Source: an uncultured Fretibacterium sp. (lineage in GTDB: Bacteria; Synergistota; Synergistia; Synergistales; Aminobacteriaceae). From it: a stretch of DNA of 32,513 nt. This document shows positions 16,423 through 24,050 of the stretch, one piece after another. The position numbers and the translations under genes are program-made. Where the stretch lies: assembly GCA_946186205.1 (NCBI GenBank), contig CAMHMH010000013.1, positions 1 through 32,513 of the forward strand, given 5' to 3'. Below the pieces are notes generated by a model. It ran no database searches. It was not told the DNA's origin and was given only the letters and a program-made list of their open reading frames with translations. Position 1 is the stretch's first letter. Every line of letters begins with the position of its first letter.

Positions 16423-17301
16423 TTATCCGAGCTCTGAAAGTTTCTGCCACAGTTCCTTCTGCTTTTCGTTAATGTGCCGGGGGATTTCTATCTTCACTCT
16501 CACAAAGAAATCTCCGAATGTCCCGTCGCGTTTTGGCATTCCCTTACCCCTTAGCCTTAACTTTTGTCCGTCCTGAATACCGGGGGGCATCTTCACGGTT
16601 ACTTCACCCGCGAGAGTCTCGACAGTCAGATCTTTTCCGAGTACTGCGTCATAAACAGGCACTTTCATTTCACGTGTCAGGTCATATTCTGAAAGCTCAT
16701 AAACTGAGTGAGGCGATATGTGTATAGTGAGGTGCAAATCTCCTCCCCTTTCAGATTTTCCGCGCAGAGTCAGTTTTGTTCCTTCTGTGATTCCTTTGGG
16801 GATGTTCACGCTTAACTTGCGGCTGCCGAGTCTGAGATTGAATTTTCCTCCTCTGTATGCTTCTTCAAGGCTGAGTGTTATATCTGCCTCGCTGTCTCTT
16901 GATACGGGATTGTGATAGCCTGATGAGCCGCCGAAATTCCCGGAGCCGCCCCCGAACATATCCCCTAAGCCGCTTCCGAATAATGTCTGAAAGAAGTCGC
17001 TGAAGTTTCCGCCGAACTCGACATGCTGATAGCCTCCGTTGTTTGAGCCCCAGCCCGGCGGAGGTGTGAAATCCTGCCCCTGCTGCCAGTTCATTCCGAG
17101 TGTGTCATACTTGCTTCGCTTGTCAGGGTCTTTGAGGACTTCATACGCTTCATTAATCTCCTTGTATTTATCCTCTGCTCCCGGCTCTTTGTTTATATCG
17201 GGGTGATACTGCTTCGCTAATTTCCTGTAAGCCTTCCTGATTTCGTCCGTGCTCGACTCTCTTGAGACTCCCAGAATTTTATAGTAATCCTTGTATTGCA
17301 T
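16423..17301 (-). CDS. J-domain co-chaperone, class B (CbpA-like)
   Basis: Stimulates the ATPase of a DnaK-type Hsp70 and delivers substrates to it. The 292-residue protein starts with a J domain (residues 4-70) holding the invariant HPD at 33-35. A Gly/Phe/Asn-rich linker follows (about 75-135, including FGSGLGDMFGGGSGNFGG), then two beta-rich C-terminal peptide-binding domains. The CxxCxGxG zinc repeats of class A DnaJ are absent, so it is CbpA/DnaJ-class-B like. No dnaK or grpE lies nearby in the window, so it is a stand-alone copy. The ATG at 17301 is preceded by GAGGAGAG at a slightly long spacing. Confidence 0.93.
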   Translation of the reverse strand: MQYKDYYKILGVSRESSTDEIRKAYRKLAKQYHPDINKEPGAEDKYKEINEAYEVLKDPDKRSKYDTLGMNWQQGQDFTPPPGWGSNNGGYQHVEFGGNFSDFFQTLFGSGLGDMFGGGSGNFGGSSGYHNPVSRDSEADITLSLEEAYRGGKFNLRLGSRKLSVNIPKGITEGTKLTLRGKSERGGDLHLTIHISPHSVYELSEYDLTREMKVPVYDAVLGKDLTVETLAGEVTVKMPPGIQDGQKLRLRGKGMPKRDGTFGDFFVRVKIEIPRHINEKQKELWQKLSELG

Positions 17302-17339
17302 CGCTGACTCGACTCTCCTCTCTTATTTTTGACTGACTA

Positions 17340-17367
17340 ATTTTAACCTTGCGTTTTAATTTTGCAA
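17340..17367 (-). promoter_or_regulatory. Sigma70-like promoter of the J-protein gene
   Basis: On the minus strand TTGCAA (plus 17362-17367) and TAAAAT (plus 17340-17345) are spaced by 16 bases, 38 bases before the start. It starts directly downstream of the terminator of the preceding operon. No CIRCE-type inverted repeat was seen. Confidence 0.6.
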
Positions 17368-17373
17368 CTGTTG

Positions 17374-17406
17374 AAAAAAAGAGAGCCTCCCGGTTTTGAG
17401 AAGCTC
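17374..17406 (-). terminator. Rho-independent terminator of the surface-protein operon
   Basis: On the minus strand GAGCTTCTC pairs fully (two G-T pairs) with GGGAGGCTC around AAAACC, followed by TC and seven T. It lies 97 bases after the stop of the long repeat protein. The bases between hold no gene that I can see, only a short imperfect reiteration of 'tgatgcctgaa'-like text. Confidence 0.9.
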
Positions 17407-17503
17407 CCTTTGATTTAACGTTTTAATTTCTGAGTGCCTGAAACGTTTTTGATGTCCGAATTTCCGAGTGTCAAAAGTGTTTTGATGCCTGAAGTTTTGA
17501 CTC

Positions 17504-20500
17504 TCAGCAGCCTTCCTGCCTCTTTGGTTTCCTCCCGGCCATTAAGACCAGAGCGAGCAAGGAGAGTACTGCCCCTGAAGACTCACATCCTCCGCTGCCG
17601 CCTGATGAGCCCTTTGCGTTAATGCCTGTCTCTGTTTTTGTGCTTACTTCTGAACCTGTTTTCGCGGCCATGAACATTGACCCGTAAATCCTGCTGTCAT
17701 TGCCGACTCCGTCAGGAACAATCAGCATACCTCCGACTATCTGCGGGCCGTCATTCGCGCTTGAAGCCATATTGCCGGCTGAAGCTGTAACGTTCGCGAG
17801 ATAAGCTGTAATCTCTGCGGTGATTCCTTTTCCGCTGTCAGCAGACGTGAGAGTCAAAGCTCCTGCCGATATTGCATCAGAAGCCTTCACTCCTCCCGGA
17901 CCTATTACGGGCCATGAAGAACTCGCACCCTTGAAATCTATGCGCATGGCCGAGAATATCTCATCAGCGACGGAAGGTGTTACAGTTTTCCCGCTCATGT
18001 CATAGCCCAGTATGCTTTGAAGCTCTGAGCCGCTGAATGTCCATGAGTAAACCATAGGAAGAATGTCGCCTTCTTTGAGGCCGGAGAAGTTTACGTTCAT
18101 TCCTGGCTTGCCCGCCGCGAGCGTATAGCCGTCTGAAGCCGTGTATGTGTTCACTTTCTCGCAGACAAGAGCCGCGCTTGTGAGGTCGGTAACCTGCGAG
18201 GCCTTAACATTTCCCCAGATGCCAGCAAAACTTGACTGGAAAGATGACGAGCTCACAGAAGATGAATCTTTGTCCGCAAGCTGAAGCGTTATGTCATACT
18301 CTGCAAGCTCCTGCGTGTATCTCTGAAGCGTTGTCATGATTTCGGGGGACGTGTTGAGATAACTGTATGAATACTCAGTAACCCTTATTGCTTGCTTGTC
18401 AGAAATTCTCTTGCCAGATGTATCGCCCCTGACAGTAGTCGCTGTGATTGTTACGTAAGTGTTGCCCGGCGTGAAGCTCAGAACAGTAAGGTCTCCTGTG
18501 TCCTTGTTGATTCGTACTATGTTGGGCTTGTCGCTTGTCCATTCTACAGGCTCTTCACCGTCTCCATATCCGCCGAGAACTGAACGCCCGTTTGTGTAAT
18601 AGACTTTTGCGATGAGGCTTGCTGTTTGTCCGACTCTCCGCAGGTTGTTGGGAATGCCGCTGATCTCAAGACGTGAAATTGTGTATGAGGCTGTCTCTCT
18701 GTCATCAGAAGTTATCCTTGTTCCGTCAAAGAAACATGCTCCGATGTCAAGAGCGATCTGCGCGCCCTGAGATATTCTTGCGACTCCCCGTTCGTCAGTT
18801 GTCGGGAACATTCCGCGCCTTGTGTAAGGTATTATGTTTGTCGCCCGGTCAGCAAGAGGCAGTGAGGCATCCTCGCTTAACATGAGAGTCAGGAGTCTTG
18901 TTCTGCTTGAAAGTGTGCTGCCCAAATACGGAGGAACATTGCTGCCCAAGTCTGTGCGTTCGTTGACTGCTAATGTGTTCCCGCTGAAGAATGTCGAGCG
19001 GGTCCAGCCCTTTGACGGGTAAGCGGTCCTGTCTGAAGCGTTGCGAGTCTCCGAGTAGAAATCCGTAACGCCCGTTCCTGTTCCGTAAACGCCGATTCGG
19101 TTGTAGCCTCCTGAAGAAATATTGCCGTCAGACCAGATGTCATATATTCCCTCGTCAGTGTTGCCGACCATTATCGTGCCTGAAAGCTGAAGGCTGCTTC
19201 CGTCTCCGAGATATATTGCGCCGCCCTTGTACTGTGAGCCGTTCGCCGCGAATGTGCAGCTCTTTACGATGGTAGTTTTCTCGCAGTGTATAGCGAGTCC
19301 GCCGCCCCCTGATGAACCGTCTAATCCCGTGTCTATGTGGTTGTCGTAAAATGTGCAGTTCGTGATTTCAACGTCTTCATTCTGGATTGGCTGTGCTGCT
19401 ACGTAAGCTCCTCCGCCCTCGCCGGCATTCCCCGCAAGCACTAACCTGTTCCCGCTGAATGTGCAGCTCGTTATTGTCGCGTCATTTGCCACAACGTATA
19501 ATCCTCCGCCGCTGCCCTCAACGCCTGATGTGCTGTTCTCCTCAAGCATTGTTGATGTCATTGTGAACTTTGAGTAATTGCTGGGGTTGTCGCTGTTCTG
19601 GTTGAAGTAAATCGCTCCTCCTGAACGCTGGCTCTTGTTCTCTCTCAGATAACAGAGGGAAATATTCACTGTGCCTTGCGCGTAAATTGCTCCTCCGTCA
19701 AGTTTCGAGCTTGTGTTGTTCCTGAACGTTGACTCAGTTATTGTTGACGTGCAATAGTTCTGAAGGGTTACCGCTCCTCCGTTGCCTGATGAAGTTGTGT
19801 TTGTAGCGAAATATGAATTTGCTATGCTCACTTCTGAGGCCTCAGCGTATAAAGCTCCTCCGCCCTGCACCGCGCTGTTCTGCGTGAAGGTTGAGTCTGT
19901 TACGGTCATTTCACCGCTGTAAGAATATCCCGCTCCGCCTCCCTGAGTCGCAGTATTCCCGGTGAATGTCGAGCGCGTGAGAGTGAGTTCGCCTTTTGAG
20001 TAAAGCGCGCCGCCTCCCTTGTGAGTCCCTGAACCTGTGCTTGTGTTTGCGCCTGACGAGCCGAAATCAGAGCTTACCGACTCAATGTTCATAGCCCAGA
20101 CCGCTCCGCCTGAACCTTCTGTCGTCTGATTGCTTATTGATGAATTATTCAGTGTGATCTTTGAGTTGTACGAGGCCGCGAATCCTCCGCCTAATTTCGC
20201 TGTGTTCTGTTCTGTTACTGTGTAGCTGTCAAAAATTATGTCAGAAGAATACGTGCATATAGCCCCGCCGTAAGATTCCGCAACATTCCCGGAGAAGTCA
20301 TATTTTCGTGAGCTTCCGAGAGTTGTTGCTGACGTTGACTCGCCGCCGACGTAAATCGCTCCTCCGCTGCCTGCCGGTGAAGTTGTTGATTCAGTCTTAG
20401 GGCCTGCGCTGTTGTTCGTGAAGTATATTGTGCCTTCCGGGAGCTGTGATGCCTCGTAGACCCATAACGCCCCGCCGTTGCCGTTGCCGGCGGTGTTGTT

Positions 20501-22072
20501 CGTGAATGTTACTGACGGTGCAAAAGTCATCGTGCTGTATCGCTCTGCGTAAACTGCTCCGCCTGAAGTGCCTGCTGTGTTGTTTGAGAATGTCGCTTCA
20601 GTTTCGCCGGTAATATTCAGTGCTGTGAGTCCTCTTCTTGTTGCCGCGAGATAAACAGCCCCGCCATAATCCGCAGTGTTGTTCGTGAATGAAGCAGCCC
20701 CGCCGACAGTGAGAGTCGTACCACCGCCCGCAGCAATCGCGCCGCCCTTGCCAGAGTCCGCAGTGTTGCCGGCAAATTCTGATGTCGAACTCGTTATCGT
20801 TATGACTCCCCTGTCGCCTGAAGCATAGATCGCCCCTCCGCTGCCTGAAGCCGCTGTATTTTCCGCAAAGCTGACACTTTCACCAGTGATATTTACTCTT
20901 GCGCCAGCACCCGCGAATATAGCCCCGCCGTTATTAGTCCCTGTATTTTGCGAGAAGGTTACGCCCGAGCCGCTGACATTGAGAGTGCCGGAAGAAACGT
21001 ATATAGCACCGCCGCTGTTTGAAGCTGTGTTCTCTGTGAAGCCTGCCTCAGCTCCTGAGATTGTCGTTGTCCCTGAAGCTATGTAGACTGCCCCGCCTCT
21101 TTCGGCTGTGTTGGGTGATGATGCTGTTACGCTGTTGAATGTTACATTTGCTCCTACAGTGAGTCCTGCTGATGAATATATTGCTCCTCCGTCGGTTGCT
21201 GTGTTGCCGTTGAAAGCTGTGCTGTCCATCGTGGTGCTTCCGCCCGTAACAGAGAGCGCGCCGCCTGAGTATGACTTGTTAGAGCTGAATATAGAGCCGG
21301 AAATTGACGCGCTTCCCCCTGTAACAGCGAGTCCCCCGCCGTAATTGTCCGCGCTGCAGTTCGTGAATGTCGTGCTGCTGAATACCGCGTTTCCTGCCCT
21401 GACGAGGACTCCTCCGCCGCTGTCTGTCGTGTAGCATCCGCTGAACGTACAGCCCGCAAATGTTACTGTTCCTCCTGCGACTTCTACGCCTCCACCCGAT
21501 TCGCCCTCGTAAATCTCACTGCCAAGAATGAAGCCTATATTCCTGAATGTTACGCTTGTTCCCTCAGCGCCCGCTATGAAATGCCGTTCTCCTGCTGTCA
21601 TGATTGCAAGATTTCGGGGCTTTGCGGTTATTGTGAGGTCTGTTATGTCTGAGTACTGAGTCAAATCTACAGGGTTTTCTATCGTGTTGTTCTCAAGCTC
21701 AAGAGACACTGTTACGGCTGTCATTGCTGACTGAAGCGACGAGTCATACTCCGCGTCATAATAAGAGGAATCGTACCCATTCGGCATATACTCCGGATGA
21801 TTCTCTATATATTCCTGCGGGTTTCTCGCAAACTCTATGGCATTCTCAAGCGTGCTGAACGTGTAATTTGTCCCTGAAGGCGCGGGGAATGTTACGACTC
21901 CTTTTGTGATTTCCCATGTCTCTGGATCTTCTGTGTATTCTTGCGTAACAGAAGGGTCTGTAATGTAGTCAGTGCCATTCACAGCAAGAATTATCGCAGT
22001 GTCAGCCCCGAATGACATGGCCGGGAATATCAGAGCAAGAATTATCCCCGCAAGCGCAAATAGTTTCCTCAA
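17504..22072 (-). CDS. Secreted Pmp-repeat beta-helix protein with Synergist-CTERM tail
   Basis: A 1522-residue exported surface protein. The start is a TTG at 22072, 8 bases after AAGGAGG. It gives an ideal signal peptide (RKLFALAGIILALIFPAMSFGA), whereas earlier codons lie inside the upstream gene. Residues about 170-950 form a right-handed beta-helix made of chlamydial Pmp-like repeats: at least 17 FxxN and 19 GGA(I/L/V) motifs, for example FTENTASNSGGAIYVSSG. A choice-of-anchor-Q-like segment follows (DERGVAR ... DIGACFFD), then a Big2-like Ig module with 'VEWTSDKPNIVRI', a unique domain, and a C-terminal GGSGGCESSGAVLSLLALVLMAGRKPKRQ. That tail fits the Synergist-CTERM sorting signal. 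There is no autotransporter barrel, unlike true Pmps. It is last in its operon; adhesion is a guess. Confidence 0.88.
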   Translation of the reverse strand: MRKLFALAGIILALIFPAMSFGADTAIILAVNGTDYITDPSVTQEYTEDPETWEITKGVVTFPAPSGTNYTFSTLENAIEFARNPQEYIENHPEYMPNGYDSSYYDAEYDSSLQSAMTAVTVSLELENNTIENPVDLTQYSDITDLTITAKPRNLAIMTAGERHFIAGAEGTSVTFRNIGFILGSEIYEGESGGGVEVAGGTVTFAGCTFSGCYTTDSGGGVLVRAGNAVFSSTTFTNCSADNYGGGLAVTGGSASISGSIFSSNKSYSGGALSVTGGSTTMDSTAFNGNTATDGGAIYSSAGLTVGANVTFNSVTASSPNTAERGGAVYIASGTTTISGAEAGFTENTASNSGGAIYVSSGTLNVSGSGVTFSQNTGTNNGGAIFAGAGARVNITGESVSFAENTAASGSGGAIYASGDRGVITITSSTSEFAGNTADSGKGGAIAAGGGTTLTVGGAASFTNNTADYGGAVYLAATRRGLTALNITGETEATFSNNTAGTSGGAVYAERYSTMTFAPSVTFTNNTAGNGNGGALWVYEASQLPEGTIYFTNNSAGPKTESTTSPAGSGGAIYVGGESTSATTLGSSRKYDFSGNVAESYGGAICTYSSDIIFDSYTVTEQNTAKLGGGFAASYNSKITLNNSSISNQTTEGSGGAVWAMNIESVSSDFGSSGANTSTGSGTHKGGGALYSKGELTLTRSTFTGNTATQGGGAGYSYSGEMTVTDSTFTQNSAVQGGGALYAEASEVSIANSYFATNTTSSGNGGAVTLQNYCTSTITESTFRNNTSSKLDGGAIYAQGTVNISLCYLRENKSQRSGGAIYFNQNSDNPSNYSKFTMTSTMLEENSTSGVEGSGGGLYVVANDATITSCTFSGNRLVLAGNAGEGGGAYVAAQPIQNEDVEITNCTFYDNHIDTGLDGSSGGGGLAIHCEKTTIVKSCTFAANGSQYKGGAIYLGDGSSLQLSGTIMVGNTDEGIYDIWSDGNISSGGYNRIGVYGTGTGVTDFYSETRNASDRTAYPSKGWTRSTFFSGNTLAVNERTDLGSNVPPYLGSTLSSRTRLLTLMLSEDASLPLADRATNIIPYTRRGMFPTTDERGVARISQGAQIALDIGACFFDGTRITSDDRETASYTISRLEISGIPNNLRRVGQTASLIAKVYYTNGRSVLGGYGDGEEPVEWTSDKPNIVRINKDTGDLTVLSFTPGNTYVTITATTVRGDTSGKRISDKQAIRVTEYSYSYLNTSPEIMTTLQRYTQELAEYDITLQLADKDSSSVSSSSFQSSFAGIWGNVKASQVTDLTSAALVCEKVNTYTASDGYTLAAGKPGMNVNFSGLKEGDILPMVYSWTFSGSELQSILGYDMSGKTVTPSVADEIFSAMRIDFKGASSSWPVIGPGGVKASDAISAGALTLTSADSGKGITAEITAYLANVTASAGNMASSANDGPQIVGGMLIVPDGVGNDSRIYGSMFMAAKTGSEVSTKTETGINAKGSSGGSGGCESSGAVLSLLALVLMAGRKPKRQEGC
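19190..21480 (-). repeat. Tandem Pmp-type FxxN / GGA(I/L/V) coding repeats
   Basis: Degenerate in-frame repeats of roughly 20-40 codons within the long surface protein. Each coil carries an FxxN (FSSN, FNGN, FTEN, FSQN, FAEN, FAGN, FTNN, FSGN, FATN, FRNN, FAAN ...) and then a GGA(I/L/V)Y-like strand. On the plus strand this shows as recurring 'gcgccgcc' / 'gctcctcc' and 'gttgtt' words. The repeats are diverged at the DNA level, so recent expansion is not evident. Confidence 0.85.
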
Positions 22073-22074
22073 TC

Positions 22075-24030
22075 TTAATTCCTCCTTCCGCGAAATACAA
22101 ATAGTGCCATTGTGAGAAGCCCCGCAAATCCTAATGAGCATGTGCCGCCGCCCGAACCGCTTCCGCCTATACCCTGAGTGCCTGACTCTGTGTCAGTGTT
22201 GACGCTGATGGGATTATCCTGCCAGCCCGCAGGCGCGACAAAAAATGTCATGTTCCATCGGTTATCAAGTGTGCCGTCCCTCACAACAATGTAATTATTC
22301 TGCTGAATTACTGAATTGTCAGGTATCACGCTGAGTTCCGGCCTCACTCCGTCCCTTGTTCCGTCCATAAGCATAACGATAAAGCTGACTGTGAGAAGCC
22401 CGCTGTAATTGTCCTGCGTAAGTCTCCCGCGCTCCTCGTCAAGAAACACTTTCACAAGCTCGTTGTAATATCCCAGCTTCTTAAGCTCCTGCGTGAGATT
22501 CCAAACGTTATCCTCGCCCGCTCTCAGGTACAAATCATACTTGTTCGCAAACATGTCCTCAATGCGTCCTGTGTTGCGCCAGATTTCAAGCATATTGTTC
22601 CACCAGGCATTATCGTTTATCAGCGTCACGGGGATGTTGAAGGTGATGTGAAGCGGGAAAATTCCTTCTGACCCTTCGCCCCTCACGCCTGAAGGTATAC
22701 TCTGGTCAACAGTGAAGTAACACCCCTGCACAACATCATCTGCTATGACATTGCGCTTGATTGAGCTGCCCGAAAATATTGTTGTCGTCGGGAATGCTAC
22801 TGTTCCGACACCGTTTGTTACTTCTGAGACTGTCTGCTTGAATGTCGTGCTTGCTAGTCTCGGCTCAAATGCTGTTACCTCGAAAAGGTTAAATCTTCCC
22901 TCTGAGGCCGCGTATTTGTACGTCTCGCCCAGTCTCCTGCCGAATAATATTTTGTGGTTCAGGCTCAATCCGTAGTCGCCGCCCTGTGCGCTGTCAATCG
23001 GGAACAAATGAAGAGGAGTCTTGTTCTGCTCGTTGATGTTGTAGCGTCTGTTGTAAACCGTAACAAGTCCGGGAGCAATGTTGCTTTCAGCCGCAAGCGA
23101 AAATTCACGCGGAAGATTCGTCGTTCCCTGCTGCCTGAAAATGTCGAACTTCCATCTTGCCGGAGGCTCTGTCCCTCCGGTGCTGTCGTAATATCTCGCC
23201 GCGTAACGGTATGCGGTGTTGTTCGCGATTTCGGTCGTAAGATAATATTCTATCCTCGTGTTGTCCGTGTTAAGGTCATCTACAGGAATGAATACCCATC
23301 TGTCATTGCCGAGTGCCTTGCTCTGATTCATCGTCCATGATGCCCGGTCATAAGCGATAATATTTCCGTCAGACAATGAAGAGTCACGCAGGGTCATTCT
23401 CACGATGAGCGGTGCTTGTCCGTCAGCCGCAGACCCTGAATAAACGTTTGAGATCACCATCGGGCGCGTTATTGACTGTGATGGCAGGCCTGAAGGATTC
23501 TGCTGAACTTTGAACGACTGCACTACAGTGTCATATTTGCTTCTGTCGTTCTGCCTCTCAATGTGGAAGTGATAATCTTTCCAGTATGATACATCACTCG
23601 TCTGGTCAGGGTTTATAGTGTTGATGTATGGCGTAAGATTCTCCGTAACAATCGTATCCATTCCCGGAAGAGGCGTGCTTACGTCAGAGTCAAGAGTCTG
23701 AGACCTCATGCTGACATCAAAGTTGCCTTCTCCTTCAGTCAGCACATAGAAAAACGTCTGCATGTTCCGATCTGCAACCGTATCAGGCTCACCGTTCACA
23801 ACATCGACTCTTGCTGTGCCTGCCGTCAAAAGATCCGTTGAGATCATTATAGGCTCCGAATGTGTCGCGCCGAATGTGTCATTTGTATCGTTGATGATTA
23901 CCCACTGAGAGCTTACACCGCTTCCCGCGAGAACGTCATCAAACTGGTACATTGCCCGGCTGACTCCCGCCGATAACGCTACAACCGCAATAACTCCCAA
24001 TAGCAAAGCGGCATTCCTTAATCTGTACAA
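22075..24030 (-). CDS. Secreted protein with Synergist-CTERM tail
   Basis: A 651-residue exported protein of unknown function. The TTG start at 24030 is 8 bases after AGGAGG and yields a signal peptide (YRLRNAALLLGVIAVVALSAGVSRA). The mature part is rich in beta-prone Thr/Ser/Asn and tyrosine, with no recognisable enzyme motif. It reads like a virion- or surface-type beta-sandwich protein, and phrases such as WVFIPVDDLNTDNTRIEYYLT recur as strands. The C-terminus has an acidic/Gly spacer, GSGSGGGTCS, a hydrophobic stretch LGFAGLLTMALFVF and RGRRN: a textbook Synergist-CTERM arrangement. It ends 2 bases before the long repeat protein start, so the two are almost certainly co-translated and sorted by the same machinery. 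Confidence 0.85.
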   Translation of the reverse strand: MYRLRNAALLLGVIAVVALSAGVSRAMYQFDDVLAGSGVSSQWVIINDTNDTFGATHSEPIMISTDLLTAGTARVDVVNGEPDTVADRNMQTFFYVLTEGEGNFDVSMRSQTLDSDVSTPLPGMDTIVTENLTPYINTINPDQTSDVSYWKDYHFHIERQNDRSKYDTVVQSFKVQQNPSGLPSQSITRPMVISNVYSGSAADGQAPLIVRMTLRDSSLSDGNIIAYDRASWTMNQSKALGNDRWVFIPVDDLNTDNTRIEYYLTTEIANNTAYRYAARYYDSTGGTEPPARWKFDIFRQQGTTNLPREFSLAAESNIAPGLVTVYNRRYNINEQNKTPLHLFPIDSAQGGDYGLSLNHKILFGRRLGETYKYAASEGRFNLFEVTAFEPRLASTTFKQTVSEVTNGVGTVAFPTTTIFSGSSIKRNVIADDVVQGCYFTVDQSIPSGVRGEGSEGIFPLHITFNIPVTLINDNAWWNNMLEIWRNTGRIEDMFANKYDLYLRAGEDNVWNLTQELKKLGYYNELVKVFLDEERGRLTQDNYSGLLTVSFIVMLMDGTRDGVRPELSVIPDNSVIQQNNYIVVRDGTLDNRWNMTFFVAPAGWQDNPISVNTDTESGTQGIGGSGSGGGTCSLGFAGLLTMALFVFRGRRN

Positions 24031-24050
24031 AATAGATTCCTCCTAATGTA

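Noticed and set aside
17407-17503. Possible small gene or structured RNA between the long surface-protein stop and its terminator
   Set aside because: Only imperfect reiterated text is visible; no start with ribosome site and no convincing stem besides the terminator.
19190-21480. Recurring short words that might suggest a CRISPR or other DNA repeat array
   Set aside because: They are in-frame, degenerate codons of the beta-helix repeats; spacing is irregular and there are no identical direct repeats with unique spacers.
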